From an uncultured Bacteroidales bacterium (GTDB lineage: Bacteria > Bacteroidota > Bacteroidia > Bacteroidales > F082), in assembly GCA_905234275.1 (NCBI GenBank), contig CAJOHD010000004.1:1-64000 (forward strand): a stretch of 64,000 nucleotides of DNA, in the 5' to 3' direction. Of the stretch, positions 34,273-44,358 are shown one piece after another. Numbering within the stretch: the stretch's first letter is position 1; each line of letters begins with the position of its first letter. Under the pieces are notes generated by a model. That model did no database searches. It saw nothing but the letters and a program-made list of their open reading frames with translations, and was not told where the DNA came from. A program made the position numbers and the translations under genes.

Positions 34273-35364
34273 TTATTTCACAAGCGGAAAATCGATTTTA
34301 GACCACTTATTTTTAATGACTCCGTTATCAATCAGCATCAAACCCGGATTCGAGCGCACCATGGTCTTCAGCTCAAGCTCGTCGCCATAATAAACATCGT
34401 TGAAAATCAGATATTCTTCGTTCAGTTTCTCAACATATTCAGGAGATGCGGCTGTCAGCCAGATATATTCAAATCCCTGATTATAAGCCATTTCCGTCAT
34501 CTTTGTGCAGTTCTCGAAATCTTGTTCTGTCATCTCTTCAAGATATGGAACCACGAAGACATACAGATTCTCTGTATCATACAAAATATGCGTCACATCC
34601 TCGCCTTCAGCGTCCAAGATGGCGAATCCGAGTGCGTTGGAGCCACCTTCAGAACGTTGCGAAACGAAGGTCCACTGGCTCATCCAAACGCTGTCGTTCC
34701 AAGGGTAGTTCGGCGACTCAAACTCTTGAGTCTCACCGGTTTCGTTGTTTTCGTACGTCACGAAAATCTTGCCTGCGTCGTAGCCTTTCGGACTCATGTC
34801 CTTCCCCACTTTCCAGTCCATGAAGTCGATTACCGGCAGATGTCGGATGTTATGAATCTCAAACCATGTGAAGCAAATCATAAATATGATTGCAAGCGTC
34901 CATTGCCCACCAAGCGTTAATCTATTGTTTTTCAGCGACTTATTATTGATAATAACAGGTAAAAGCACAGCATCGATAACGATATTTTTACCAAACGTCT
35001 GCCAGTTGGTGAGTTTTATCGCCGCTCCGAAGCAGCCGCAATCTGGAACGAGGTTGTATAAGGCATCGAACAATGTGGTGGCTGTGAAAAATATCATGAG
35101 GAGGGTCGCGCCGAGCGTAGCGAGGCGCGGCAAGACGTTGGTTAGCAAACAGATACCAACAATAAACTCCGCCAAAATCATCACCACAGCAAGCACCAGA
35201 GCTGCGTCGTTCATCCACTCGATACCGTAAGCGGCGAAGTATTCAAGCATCTTGTACTTCGTGCCAAGCGGATCGACACCTTTCGTGAAACTGCTGAAAA
35301 TAAACAGCAATCCGACGAGTATCCTGCATACCGCAACCACCGTTTTCTTTGCCGAACCTGTCAT
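34273..35364 (-). CDS. DoxX/MauE-type membrane protein (BT_3928-like)
   Basis: 363 residues. N-terminal DoxX domain with four membrane helices (~8-145; VCRILVGLLFIFSSFTKGVD, DCGCFG motif between helices), a further helix (~150-175), then a ~190-residue extracytoplasmic domain. In Bacteroidales this gene commonly sits next to DUF1599 and folP, as here. The DCGCFG motif suggests a redox role. The start codon overlaps the DUF1599 stop by one base. Confidence 0.8.
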   Translation of the reverse strand: MTGSAKKTVVAVCRILVGLLFIFSSFTKGVDPLGTKYKMLEYFAAYGIEWMNDAALVLAVVMILAEFIVGICLLTNVLPRLATLGATLLMIFFTATTLFDALYNLVPDCGCFGAAIKLTNWQTFGKNIVIDAVLLPVIINNKSLKNNRLTLGGQWTLAIIFMICFTWFEIHNIRHLPVIDFMDWKVGKDMSPKGYDAGKIFVTYENNETGETQEFESPNYPWNDSVWMSQWTFVSQRSEGGSNALGFAILDAEGEDVTHILYDTENLYVFVVPYLEEMTEQDFENCTKMTEMAYNQGFEYIWLTAASPEYVEKLNEEYLIFNDVYYGDELELKTMVRSNPGLMLIDNGVIKNKWSKIDFPLVK

Positions 35365-35912
35365 TATTTCTTTCCTTCGTTAATCAAAATCATGCAGAAA
35401 ACAGCATAATTGATCATGTCGTAATAGTTAGCATCAAGTCCTTCCGAAATCAAAGTCTTTCCGTTGTTATCCTCTATCTCCTTGACTCTCAATATCTTCA
35501 TAAGAATCAAATCAGTCATTGACGAGATTCTCATACTGCGCCAAGCTTCATCGTAATCGTGGTTTTTCTTCGACATCAGGTCGAAAGCCTCGTCGAGAAC
35601 CTTTTTGTAAAGATCTGAAGCTCTCTCGAAGTCCAAATCGGGCTGTTCAACAACTCCTAGTTGCAGCTGGATTATCGCCATAGCTGAATAGTTGATGATG
35701 CCGATAAACTCAGGCTCAATGCCTTCATTTACAAGATGTTCCTTCTTTCTCTGCAGACTTCTGATGCGGTTTGCCTTGATATAAATCTGGTCGGTGAGCG
35801 ACTCTGTGCGCATGATACGCCATGCCGCACCGTAATCTTTCATCTTTTTATCAAAAATATCGCGGCACTGCGCCACCACTTGCTGATATTCTGCTGTCGT
35901 ATCTTTCTTCAT
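35364..35912 (-). CDS. DUF1599 protein
   Basis: 182 residues, two internal repeats of ~85 residues: CRDIFDKKMKDYGAAWRIMR ... IKANRIRSLQ and AFDLMSKKNHDYDEAWRSMR ... MKILRVKEIE. The KxxDYG/DYDxAWR pattern is that of DUF1599, a MazG-like helical family seen as a tandem duplication. A nucleotide-related role is possible but unproven. First gene of the DUF1599-DoxX-permease operon, divergent from folP. Confidence 0.85.
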   Translation of the reverse strand: MKKDTTAEYQQVVAQCRDIFDKKMKDYGAAWRIMRTESLTDQIYIKANRIRSLQRKKEHLVNEGIEPEFIGIINYSAMAIIQLQLGVVEQPDLDFERASDLYKKVLDEAFDLMSKKNHDYDEAWRSMRISSMTDLILMKILRVKEIEDNNGKTLISEGLDANYYDMINYAVFCMILINEGKK

Positions 35913-35925
35913 TGAAAAAATTTTA

Positions 35926-35933
35926 TAATTTTG
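35926..35933 (+). promoter_or_regulatory. -7 box (TAATTTTG) of folP
   Basis: TAnnTTTG 24 bases before the folP ATG, in the 44-base divergent region shared with the DUF1599 gene. Confidence 0.55.
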
Positions 35934-35956
35934 CGTTTGTAAAAATACACATTTTT

Positions 35957-36805
35957 ATGTTACGAATAGCGAGTAGAGAACAAATTTTTTCGTGGGACCG
36001 TCCCGTTGTGATGGGAATCATGAACGTGACGCCCGATTCTTTCTTCGATGGCGGTAAGTATCAAGGACTTACAGCTGTAATTGAACATTGTAAAAAGATG
36101 GTCAGCGAGGGTGCCGACATCCTCGATTTGGGAGCCTTTTCCACCCGACCTGGTAGTGAACGCATCTCCGACAAAGAGGAAATTGAACGCATCATTCCTG
36201 CTTTAAAAGCCATTAGAAAAGAGTTTCCAAATATCCCGATTTCCATCGATACATTCCGCCAGAGTGTTGCTGCTCAATGCATTGCAGAAGGAGCAGATAT
36301 CATCAACGACATCTCGGGCGGACTCTTCGACGAGGCAATGATTACGTATATCGGCAAAAATCATATTCCTTACATTTTGATGCACATCACCGGCACGCTT
36401 GAAGGAATGCATCATGAAGAAATCATCAGCGAAGATGTTCACGAAAAAGTCCGTCAATTCCTTGAAAATCAAGTGAATAAACTCTTGAAATATGGTGAGC
36501 AGCAAATCATTCTCGACCCAGGAATCGGGTTTAACAAGACTATTGAATGTAACTTCGCTTTGCTTCGCGACCTCGACCAATATCGCGTCAATGGTTTGCC
36601 TATTTTGATTGGAATCTCCCGTAAATCACTGATTTATAAAACATTAGGATTTACACCACAAGAGGCATTAAACGGCACAACAGTGCTAAACACCATCGCT
36701 TTAATGAACGGAGCCGACATCTTACGCGTTCATGACGTGAAAGAAGCTGTCGAAGCTGTGAAACTCACACACTCCGTCATTTCTAGCGAACATCGAACAC
36801 AGTGA
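35957..36805 (+). CDS. folP: Dihydropteroate synthase
   Basis: 282 residues from ATG 35957; the open frame extends 135 bases upstream into the divergent gene, but the family N-terminus starts here. MGIMNVTPDSFFDGG is the pterin/pyrophosphate loop 1. GADILDLGAFSTRPGS and ILDPGIGFNKT are further signature blocks, and IGISRKSLI is the C-terminal pterin site. It joins p-aminobenzoate and the hydroxymethyl pterin diphosphate in folate synthesis. folP next to cdaA is conserved in Bacteroidales. Confidence 0.96.
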   Translation: MLRIASREQIFSWDRPVVMGIMNVTPDSFFDGGKYQGLTAVIEHCKKMVSEGADILDLGAFSTRPGSERISDKEEIERIIPALKAIRKEFPNIPISIDTFRQSVAAQCIAEGADIINDISGGLFDEAMITYIGKNHIPYILMHITGTLEGMHHEEIISEDVHEKVRQFLENQVNKLLKYGEQQIILDPGIGFNKTIECNFALLRDLDQYRVNGLPILIGISRKSLIYKTLGFTPQEALNGTTVLNTIALMNGADILRVHDVKEAVEAVKLTHSVISSEHRTQ

Positions 36806-36810
36806 GATGG

Positions 36811-36985
36811 TAGTCGAGAAATCCTTTATTTACGTAAACAATTGAATGATTTCGTTAAACAAGGATTTCTCCATTCCGTTCCACTGCGTTACACTCCAGT
36901 CGAAATAACAACAAGATTTCTCGCCGAAGACGACAAAAAAAGATGAATGGAAGATGATTTTGAAAGATTTTTTATAAGATTTTGA
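36811..36985. repeat. Dispersed repeat, copy lacking the left end
   Basis: 36811-36912 aligns with 44387-44480 (AGTCGAGAAATCCTTT, AAACAATTGAATGAT, AAGGATTTCTCCATTCC, AGTCGAAAT) at roughly 80% by eye. Further GATTTCTCGCCG pieces follow to ~36985. The folP-cdaA gap holds nothing else except the cdaA -7 box TATTTTTG at 37027-37034. Confidence 0.7.
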
Positions 36986-37052
36986 AAGATTTCTCGCCGT
37001 CAGGCGACCCATATAAAAAATATTTGTATTTTTGTGAGTTAATTCAAACGTT

Positions 37053-37853
37053 ATGGTTGACTTGATGATAAGCGCTTTTATTCAGATTCGTGTCTTGGAC
37101 ATTCTGGATATCTTTTTGGTGGGATTGTTGCTGTATTTCCTGTATACACTGGTAAAAGGAAGCACTGCGATCAACATCTTCATCGGCATCGTGGCGGTGA
37201 TTATCGGCCTCAAAATCGTGACTTTGCTACACATGGAGCTCCTCACCTACATCCTCGGAGCTTTCGTCAACGTCGGTTTCATCGCACTGATTATCATCTT
37301 CCAACCTGAAATCCGCCGGTTCCTGTTAAGCATCGGAACATCCAAGTTTGCCATCGGTTTCCGCAGGTTTTTCGGTCGTCTCGGAGTGAAATACAAAGAG
37401 GCTGACGACACCGACCTCGACCCTATCTGCGATGCGTGCATCTCGATGGGCAGTGACAAGGTCGGCGCATTGATTCTTCTCACGCAAGAGAATGATTTAC
37501 AAGACATTATCGACACCGGTGTGGTCATCGACGCTATCATCAGCAAGCCATTGATTGAGAACATCTTCTTCAAAAACAGTCCGTTACACGACGGTGCCAT
37601 GGTCATTACCAACAACAAAATCGTGGCGGCACGCTGCATCCTTCCTATCACGCAACAGACAAGATTACCAGGCAGTTACGGTCTCCGTCACCGTGCTGGA
37701 ATCGGCGTTTCAGAAACCCATGACTGCATCGTTTTGGTCGTTTCAGAAGAAACCGGCAGCATCCGCATCGTCTTCGACGGCAAAGTCATGGACGTGAAAC
37801 CCAGCGAGATGAAAGCGAAAATCAAAGAGATTCAGGGCCGCAAAAGACTTTAG
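37053..37853 (+). CDS. cdaA: Diadenylate cyclase
   Basis: 266 residues. Three N-terminal membrane helices (~10-80), then the DAC (DisA_N) domain with both catalytic motifs: HDGAMVI (Asp180-Gly-Ala) and RHRAGIG (Arg212-His-Arg). It makes cyclic di-AMP from two ATP. No CdaR partner is adjacent, as usual in Bacteroidetes. It follows folP across the repeat region and has its own -7 box. Confidence 0.95.
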   Translation: MVDLMISAFIQIRVLDILDIFLVGLLLYFLYTLVKGSTAINIFIGIVAVIIGLKIVTLLHMELLTYILGAFVNVGFIALIIIFQPEIRRFLLSIGTSKFAIGFRRFFGRLGVKYKEADDTDLDPICDACISMGSDKVGALILLTQENDLQDIIDTGVVIDAIISKPLIENIFFKNSPLHDGAMVITNNKIVAARCILPITQQTRLPGSYGLRHRAGIGVSETHDCIVLVVSEETGSIRIVFDGKVMDVKPSEMKAKIKEIQGRKRL

Positions 37854-37896
37854 ACTTTAGACATTAGACCTTAGACGTTAGTCTTTAGCCATTAGC
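37849..37896. repeat. NTTAGAC heptamer repeat array
   Basis: TTTAGAC, TTTAGAC, ATTAGAC, CTTAGAC, GTTAGTC, TTTAGCC, ATTAG in 7 bp phase. It begins at the cdaA stop codon and ends at the convergent lipoprotein stop. Confidence 0.75.
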
Positions 37897-37898
37897 AG

Positions 37899-38708
37899 TT
37901 ATTTCATTTCAATTAAATAATCCCTATCCGTTTTGTAGAAATAGCGCTCGTAAGGATCGTAGCGGTAGCGATTGATTGTGTCAATAGTGCCAACTTCATG
38001 ATTATCAATGTATTTGTTCATCATGAAATCATAGCAATAGCCGGCATAAAGGCGACCTAAAACTGAGGCAAACTTATAAAAACCATCGATGCTTATAGTA
38101 TCGCAATAGGTCTTTGCATATACCTTATTCGTTTGATAATCAATGTCAAACGTGACATCAGTATCGTTAAAATAGTTCTGTTCGGTAAATGCCATTGTGT
38201 AAGTGGTGTCATTTGCAAGATCAAACCATACAGCAACATTCACCATATCGACAGGCACATCCATGCAGTAACGATTATCATAAACCCATCCGCAAAACTT
38301 CTGCTTCTCCCATGCTTCCGTCACCTCGATACGAGGTATCTCAATAACCCAATGCGTTGAGTCTGGTTGTGCGATTCCATCCTCCCAATACTCCACCGTC
38401 AAGCCATAATCCCTTAAAGTTTTCTTCATATTTAAATAAATGATATCCAAGAACTTATCATCATCTATTTTATCTATTACTTTAACTTGTTTTTCAAGGT
38501 ATTCGATATGCACTTGAAGCGACGAATCGGCAAGATGTTCGGGTATGGAATCGTTTCGCATGTTCCTTTTAACCAGCTTTTGCGGAACGTACAAAGCCAC
38601 CACTGTGTTGCTGTTGTTCTTAACAAAACGACGTGCGACACCTTGCTGCTCCGAGCAAGCAAGCAACAACAAAACCGCTGCGGATAATATCAAAATGAGC
38701 TTTTTCAT
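37899..38708 (-). CDS. Hypothetical lipoprotein
   Basis: 269 residues with a lipoprotein signal (MKKLILILSAAVLLLLACSE; lipobox LLAC, Cys18). Mature part beta-rich, Tyr/Asp-rich, no recognised domain (VALYVPQKLVKRN near the start, RYFYKTDRDYLIEMK at the end). It starts 2 bases after the topoisomerase gene stop and is probably co-transcribed with it. Location periplasmic, anchored in a membrane. Confidence 0.7.
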   Translation of the reverse strand: MKKLILILSAAVLLLLACSEQQGVARRFVKNNSNTVVALYVPQKLVKRNMRNDSIPEHLADSSLQVHIEYLEKQVKVIDKIDDDKFLDIIYLNMKKTLRDYGLTVEYWEDGIAQPDSTHWVIEIPRIEVTEAWEKQKFCGWVYDNRYCMDVPVDMVNVAVWFDLANDTTYTMAFTEQNYFNDTDVTFDIDYQTNKVYAKTYCDTISIDGFYKFASVLGRLYAGYCYDFMMNKYIDNHEVGTIDTINRYRYDPYERYFYKTDRDYLIEMK

Positions 38709-38710
38709 TG

Positions 38711-41512
38711 TTAGAATAACGTTAACTGACCGTCTTTATTGTCGTCGTTTTCGTTAGAGTTCTCGGAGATCTCAGAGTTTTCTTTTTCTTCCGTATTTTC
38801 CGAGTTCTCAGAGTTCTCTACCGTTTCTTCCACAGGTTCTTCCGCAGGTTCCGGCTCCTCTTCAACTACTGGAGGCTCAAACGGCTCGAGGAATTCGTAG
38901 TAGTTCACGTCATGGACTGAAAGTCGTTTTCCTCTGGCCTTATAGCTTTTCACTCCGATGTATTCATCAACGTTAAGTTCTTCATCCTCAAAGTGTTTGC
39001 CGCTAACACCGTCGTTGAATTTCAGCAACAGTTTTGGCAACAGATCCATATTGACTGCTATCAGTTTGGCATCTTCGCCTTCGCCGATAAACGAGATTCG
39101 TTTGTTCAAAGGTGTATCTTCTTCAACAGTGAACCTCTTGATATACATTAACTTAGTTTCAGCTTCGATGTACAAAACGGTGAAAATCGTTTCAGGTTCG
39201 AACTTGAAAATCATCGTCATATCGTCATCGAAATGCGTCGAGAGGTCGAAGTTTGTGAGACGGAACTCGCCGTTGGCATGAATCTGCATTATTCTGTCGT
39301 TGCCCGAATAACGGCCAATCGAAACACCGCGTCCATCGGCGTTCAGACGCTTCACAGTGTCGTCATACCATATCTCACGTGCCGAGAGGGTCGAAACGCC
39401 TTCCTCGCGCTTAAAAATGCGGTTTACGGGGTGATTTGTGAGCTTATTGCCACGACTTGCACGTCCTTTGATGTCCAAAGTGGCGAAATCGTAGTCGAAC
39501 GACAGCTTTTTGAGCTTCGGAGCAGGACGCAACATCACCTTGATGACTTCTGCCTCACCGTTAGGATTTGCTGAGAAATACGCCACTTTCGAGCCTGCCT
39601 CGCCCATCGTCAAGTCATAAATCTTGTCGTGAGTAATACCGTCGACATAGAAACGCTTGACATAGTAAGGATTTCCTGGCTTTCCGTTGCGATAAGCCAT
39701 GTTGTAAATAGTGCGTTTGTCGCCTTTATGATAGATATTGGCGTAGATAATCTTCTCAGGTCCGACGAACAGTTTAGGCTGCAGTTTGACCACCGAGAAT
39801 GTACCATTTTCACGGAACACGATGACATCGTCGATATCGGAGCAGTCGCAAACGAAACCGTAAGCGTCTTTATTCTGTTCCTTCTTGATTCCTGCTGAGT
39901 TACAGATAAATCCTTCTTCCTTGTTGACATACAGTTTCTCGTTGTTAGCAGCGACTGCAACTGCGGAAATGTTGTCGAAGTTACGGATCTCGGTCTTACG
40001 CTCGCGTCCTTTGCCGTATTTACGCTTCATCTCCTCGAAATAATGGATGGTGTAATCCACGATATGGTCGAGGTCGTATTTCACCTGCTCAATCTGCTTT
40101 TCAATGTCAAGTAATTGATCCTCAGCCTTTTTGATATCGAATTTAGAAATTTTACGAACCGGCTTCTCGCAAAGATTCACCACGTCTTCACTTGTGATTT
40201 CCTTCTTCAGCTGTTCACGATATGGATCGAACGCTTTTTCAATCGCATCTAATTGAGCGTCAAAGCTTGGCGCGTCTTTTTCCAAGATCTTATAAATGCG
40301 TTTCTCGAAGAAAATCTTCTCGAGAGAAATCCAATGCCACTTACCTTCAAGTTCTTCGAGGGTATTTTGAAGCTCCCAGCTCAACAAGTCGAGAGTATGG
40401 TCGGTGTTATGTCTTAAAATCGCCGAAATGGTAGTAAATTCAGGCTTATCGTTATGAATTACGCAGGTGCATAGGCTGTTCAACTTGACCTGACACTTCG
40501 TGAAAGCGTAAAGAGCGTCGATAGTCTGGTCAGGAGAGACGCCTGGAGCGAGATGTATAACGATTTCAGCGTTTTTCGAAGTGTTATCGTCAACGCGGCG
40601 AATCTTAATCTTACCCTTCTCGCCTGCTTGAGTAATTGACTGAATCAAGGTTTCGGTCGTAGTTCCGTAAGGTATCTCAGTGATTACCAACGTCTTTTTG
40701 TCGATTTGCGATATTCTCGCTCTTACCTGCACTCTCGAACCGCGACCGCCATCGTTGTAGCCTCTAACATCAATGAGACCGCCTGTTTGGAAGTCAGGAT
40801 ACAGCTCAAAAGGCTCGTCTTTGAGGTAAGCGATGGAGGCGTCGATGAGTTCGTTGAAGTTATGCGGCAGAATCTCCGATTTCAACCCCACTGCGATGCC
40901 CATAGCGCCTTGGAAAAGCAGCAATGGAAACTTCACAGGAAGCGAGATAGGCTCTTTGTTACGACCGTCGTAAGAGAACGTCCAATCAGTCGTTTTCGGG
41001 TTGAAAACCACGTCGAGAGCAAATTTCGACAAACGTGCCTCGATGTAACGAGGAGCAGCTGCACCGTCGCCTGTGAGGATGTTGCCCCAGTTACCTTGGC
41101 AGTCGATGAGAAGGTCCTTCTGACCGAGATTCACGAGTGCGTCGCCGATGGAAGCATCGCCGTGAGGGTGATATTTCATGGTGTTTCCCACGATATTAGC
41201 CACCTTGTTGTAGCGTCCATCGTCGATCTCCTTCATTGAATGCAGGATACGGCGCTGCACAGGCTTCAAACCGTCGTCAATCTCAGGCACAGCACGGTCA
41301 AGGATGACGTATGAAGAATAGTCGAGAAACCAGTTCTCAAACATACCCTTCAGCGGCACGATTCTATATCCATCGCCCGACTGCACAAGCATTCCCGACT
41401 CCTCTTCCGCCGTCGGATCGAAGCCGTCAAGCACTTGCGTTACATCGTCACCAATCTCGTTTATCTCTTCAAGTTCCTGATTGTCAATATTTTCGTCGTC
41501 AAAATCACTCAT
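38711..41512 (-). CDS. parC: DNA topoisomerase IV / gyrase-type subunit A (ParC)
   Basis: 933 residues from ATG 41512 (an in-frame TTG at 41533 is rejected). The breakage-reunion domain holds FLDYSSYVILDRAVPEIDDG and HPHGDASIGDALVNLGQ, with catalytic Tyr156 in GDGAAAPRYIEARLS. A coiled coil lies at ~430-490, then a short C-terminal wrapping domain. The ~65-residue tail is Glu/Pro/Ser/Asn-rich (SENSENTEEKENSEISENSN). The lack of a gyrase-box-rich C-terminus and the Bacteroidetes-type ParC start favour topoisomerase IV over GyrA. parE is not in the window. Confidence 0.88.
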   Translation of the reverse strand: MSDFDDENIDNQELEEINEIGDDVTQVLDGFDPTAEEESGMLVQSGDGYRIVPLKGMFENWFLDYSSYVILDRAVPEIDDGLKPVQRRILHSMKEIDDGRYNKVANIVGNTMKYHPHGDASIGDALVNLGQKDLLIDCQGNWGNILTGDGAAAPRYIEARLSKFALDVVFNPKTTDWTFSYDGRNKEPISLPVKFPLLLFQGAMGIAVGLKSEILPHNFNELIDASIAYLKDEPFELYPDFQTGGLIDVRGYNDGGRGSRVQVRARISQIDKKTLVITEIPYGTTTETLIQSITQAGEKGKIKIRRVDDNTSKNAEIVIHLAPGVSPDQTIDALYAFTKCQVKLNSLCTCVIHNDKPEFTTISAILRHNTDHTLDLLSWELQNTLEELEGKWHWISLEKIFFEKRIYKILEKDAPSFDAQLDAIEKAFDPYREQLKKEITSEDVVNLCEKPVRKISKFDIKKAEDQLLDIEKQIEQVKYDLDHIVDYTIHYFEEMKRKYGKGRERKTEIRNFDNISAVAVAANNEKLYVNKEEGFICNSAGIKKEQNKDAYGFVCDCSDIDDVIVFRENGTFSVVKLQPKLFVGPEKIIYANIYHKGDKRTIYNMAYRNGKPGNPYYVKRFYVDGITHDKIYDLTMGEAGSKVAYFSANPNGEAEVIKVMLRPAPKLKKLSFDYDFATLDIKGRASRGNKLTNHPVNRIFKREEGVSTLSAREIWYDDTVKRLNADGRGVSIGRYSGNDRIMQIHANGEFRLTNFDLSTHFDDDMTMIFKFEPETIFTVLYIEAETKLMYIKRFTVEEDTPLNKRISFIGEGEDAKLIAVNMDLLPKLLLKFNDGVSGKHFEDEELNVDEYIGVKSYKARGKRLSVHDVNYYEFLEPFEPPVVEEEPEPAEEPVEETVENSENSENTEEKENSEISENSNENDDNKDGQLTLF

Positions 41513-41555
41513 ATTGCTCGCTTTCTTTTTCAAACCTCAAAGATAGTAAAAATTT

Positions 41556-43586
41556 TTATTTCCAAAACCTCAAAACCAAAATTTCTATCAACAAAGATAT
41601 CAACGATAAGAGGATGAACGATTTCCATATCATCGAGTGGCGAATCATCATCTCCATCACGTCGTTGGAATGGATTTCGTCAGACTTCATCACGGCAAGG
41701 ACATTTAAACCATTGTCTTTCAGTAATTTATCAACTTCTTCCCTATCCAAAAACTTCATTTTAGACTCTTTGCGATTATCGTTCCAAGCTGTTGTTTCGA
41801 TGATTTCATCACCTTTATTGATCGTGTAGAATCCGGCACCAGGCAGTTCGTCGTAAAGCCTTACCAGCGCTCGATTGTTACACATTTCCACCATCGGAAT
41901 CATCTCAAAATTGCCTTGTTCGTCTCGAATTCTGATATCGCCTTCCGAAAATGCCGTCAAATCGTTAATTACAATGTCTTTGTCAATACCCAAAGTATAA
42001 GACAAACGACCCATCTGACCGCCTAGCATCGCTATCTTGTACATGATTGGAACGAACAGCGAATTATCTGCAAAATTGGTCCAATCTTTACCCAGTTGAG
42101 ATGCAAAACTGAAGATATTTCCGCTTCCGATTTTACTTAAAGTAAAGAATGAAGTACCATTCTGTAATAAAATGAGTGACAATGTATTAGAAAAATGTTT
42201 TTTATCAATTTGAACGTGTTTGTAAACCTTTGGCAGGTCAGCGTTGTTAGGAATTGAAACGAAGATATCAGAGAAGAATTCGTGATTAGATGATATGGCA
42301 CTGATTGATAAAGTGTCATCAGAGAACTCGGAGCTCTCAGAGTGCTCAGAGACCTCTGAAGGGAACACAACAACACTTCCACCGTCTTTTGCAAAATCGA
42401 TTATCGTTTGCCACATCGTTTCATTCAAATTAGCGTCGCCATCGATGATAATCATCTGACAATCAGCAAGATATTGTTGGTCGATGCGATATGGATTCAT
42501 CACATGATAATCGAATAACGAATCGTTTGAAAACAACGTTGCAATCGGCGATACCGATTGTAGAGACGCACGGCCGTGCGTCTCTACACCTGATAATTCC
42601 ACGATTTTTATGATTGGTCGCACGTTCAAAACGAAATTATAGGTATCATCAAATGTGATTGGGTAATCGTTGATTGAAACGGCAGCAGTCTTTTCACCAG
42701 ATTCATTCAAAACAAATTGCATCGCGATCTCGTTTTTGCCGTTTGCCGGGATATCTATTGTATTGAATGCCACTGACTTACCATCAATTTCGAAATTAAC
42801 AGGAAGACCGTTAATGTCTTTTCCACTTTCGTTTACAACGCGCACATTGATTTCGTTCGCAAGACCTTTTTGCAAAATCGGCGACGAAAGCCACACCGTG
42901 TCAATGTAGATATTCTGTTGATAATCAGACTTTAACGGCATTGCGACAAGCTGTATAGCGGAGTCAGCGACGAGGCCATCCACGCTCATCATGTTGTCCT
43001 GGAAGTCGGAATACATGAACAAAGAGGCGGATTTGAAGCCGTTACGCTTCATTATCATCTGCAGATTCTCATATAAGTTATTGAAACTCATTGGAGAAGC
43101 CTCAGTTTGCATCGCATCGATGCTCATCAGCATCTCGTCCTGGTTCATCGGGTATTCGTTGTCTGGCTGACGGCTGTTGGTAAGCAGCACAAACCTCTGC
43201 GAAGGGCTGATATTACTGACTATTTTGCGCGCCGAAGCTCTCGCATCCTCAATCAGCGAGATCTCCGATGACTGATTATGCATCGACATAGAGTTATCAA
43301 TATAAACTGCCACCAGATTGTCGGCATCGTCAACTTTCAGCTTCTGCTCAGGATTGTAAGGATACGCAAAAGCGAAAACGAGTCCAGCAATGAATAACAT
43401 CCTCATTATCAATGAGATAATGTACTTCAGCTTCTTCGTCTTGGCGTTCTCCTGCTCTATCGTCTTCAGCGTCGCTGTGTTGCTGAAATACACGATTTTA
43501 TGCCGTCTGAAGTTAAACAGATGGATTACGATCGGTATCGCAAGCGCGAAAAGACCGAAGAGCATATTGGGATAGAGAAAACTCAT
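41556..43586 (-). CDS. BatA-like membrane protein with VWA-type domain
   Basis: 676 residues. The N-terminal BatA double helix ([34 protein letters not shown], second helix ~57-77) is followed by a VWA-like fold with YIDNSMSM (metal-site DxSxS variant) at ~92-98, several beta domains, and a C-terminal helix (~650-672). The family is membrane-bound and linked to envelope stress or aerotolerance; the task is unknown. It overlaps frdB by 4 bases. Odd: a perfect 28 bp palindrome at 42560-42587 is translated in frame as VETHGRASL, and a Ser/Glu repeat ([15 protein letters not shown]) is encoded near 42310-42360. Confidence 0.8.
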   Translation of the reverse strand: MSFLYPNMLFGLFALAIPIVIHLFNFRRHKIVYFSNTATLKTIEQENAKTKKLKYIISLIMRMLFIAGLVFAFAYPYNPEQKLKVDDADNLVAVYIDNSMSMHNQSSEISLIEDARASARKIVSNISPSQRFVLLTNSRQPDNEYPMNQDEMLMSIDAMQTEASPMSFNNLYENLQMIMKRNGFKSASLFMYSDFQDNMMSVDGLVADSAIQLVAMPLKSDYQQNIYIDTVWLSSPILQKGLANEINVRVVNESGKDINGLPVNFEIDGKSVAFNTIDIPANGKNEIAMQFVLNESGEKTAAVSINDYPITFDDTYNFVLNVRPIIKIVELSGVETHGRASLQSVSPIATLFSNDSLFDYHVMNPYRIDQQYLADCQMIIIDGDANLNETMWQTIIDFAKDGGSVVVFPSEVSEHSESSEFSDDTLSISAISSNHEFFSDIFVSIPNNADLPKVYKHVQIDKKHFSNTLSLILLQNGTSFFTLSKIGSGNIFSFASQLGKDWTNFADNSLFVPIMYKIAMLGGQMGRLSYTLGIDKDIVINDLTAFSEGDIRIRDEQGNFEMIPMVEMCNNRALVRLYDELPGAGFYTINKGDEIIETTAWNDNRKESKMKFLDREEVDKLLKDNGLNVLAVMKSDEIHSNDVMEMMIRHSMIWKSFILLSLISLLIEILVLRFWK
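42560..42587. repeat. GTAGAGACG palindrome, perfect copy inside a gene
   Basis: GTAGAGACGCACGG joined to its exact complement, 28 bp without a mismatch. It lies in frame in the BatA-like gene. The intergenic copies are at 5780-5808 and 11687-11715. Confidence 0.9.
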
Positions 43587-44347
43587 TTCTCCAGCGGTTC
43601 AACTATCTTTGCAGCCAAAAACTGACGATTCATGCGTGCGATGTTCGTAACTGAGATGCCTTTTGGGCATTCAGCCTGGCAGGCGTAGGTATTGGAACAG
43701 CTTCCAAAGCCGAGTTCATCCATGCGGGCAACCATTTTTTGAACGCGATCAGCCCACTCCACCTGACCTTGTGGTAACAATGCGAACTGCGACACTTTAG
43801 CACCCACAAAGAGCATTGCACTACCGTTTTTGCATGCAGCCACGCAAGCGCCACAACCGATGCAAGCAGCAGCATCCATTGCCAAATCTGCGTCGTGCTT
43901 GTTGATCGGGATAGCATTGGCATCTGGCACACCGCCAGTATGAACAGAGATATATCCACCGGCTTGAATCAGTTTATCGAGAGCCGAGCGGTCGACCATC
44001 AAATCTTTGATAATCGGAAACACCTCAGAGCGCCATGGTTCCACAGTGATGGTGTCGCCATCCTTGAATTTACGCATGTGAAGCTGGCATGTCGTAGTGT
44101 TTTTGAAACGTCCGTGAGGATGTCCGTTGATATATAATCCGCAGGCGCCGCAGATTCCTTCACGACAATCGTGATCGAAAGTGACAGGATCTTCGCCTTT
44201 CAATACAAGCTGCTCATTGAGGATGTCCAACATTTCCAAGAATGAGGCTTCTGCAGGAACATCATTTAATTGATATTCAACGAATTTGCCTTTTGCTGCT
44301 GCAGATTGTTGTCTCCAAATTTTTAATTTTATATTCATTTGAATCAT
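43583..44347 (-). CDS. frdB: Fumarate reductase / succinate dehydrogenase iron-sulfur subunit
   Basis: 254 residues. N-terminal plant-type [2Fe-2S] domain with [17 protein letters not shown] and a further Cys in TTCQLHMR. The C-terminal part has [19 protein letters not shown] for the 4Fe-4S cluster and [10 protein letters not shown] for the 3Fe-4S cluster. It carries electrons between FrdA flavin and the membrane quinone site. Third gene of frdCAB; it is separated from frdA by a repeat element. Confidence 0.95.
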   Translation of the reverse strand: MIQMNIKLKIWRQQSAAAKGKFVEYQLNDVPAEASFLEMLDILNEQLVLKGEDPVTFDHDCREGICGACGLYINGHPHGRFKNTTTCQLHMRKFKDGDTITVEPWRSEVFPIIKDLMVDRSALDKLIQAGGYISVHTGGVPDANAIPINKHDADLAMDAAACIGCGACVAACKNGSAMLFVGAKVSQFALLPQGQVEWADRVQKMVARMDELGFGSCSNTYACQAECPKGISVTNIARMNRQFLAAKIVEPLEK

Positions 44348-44358
44348 TTTGTTCTGAT

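Noticed and set aside
35822..35956. Longer N-terminus for folP beginning inside the divergent DUF1599 gene
   Set aside because: It would span the promoter and overlap a well-supported gene; family homology begins at ATG 35957.
38711..41512. gyrA rather than parC
   Set aside because: The C-terminal region lacks an evident gyrase box and has an acidic low-complexity tail; the N-terminus matches the ParC type of Bacteroidetes. Not fully excluded.
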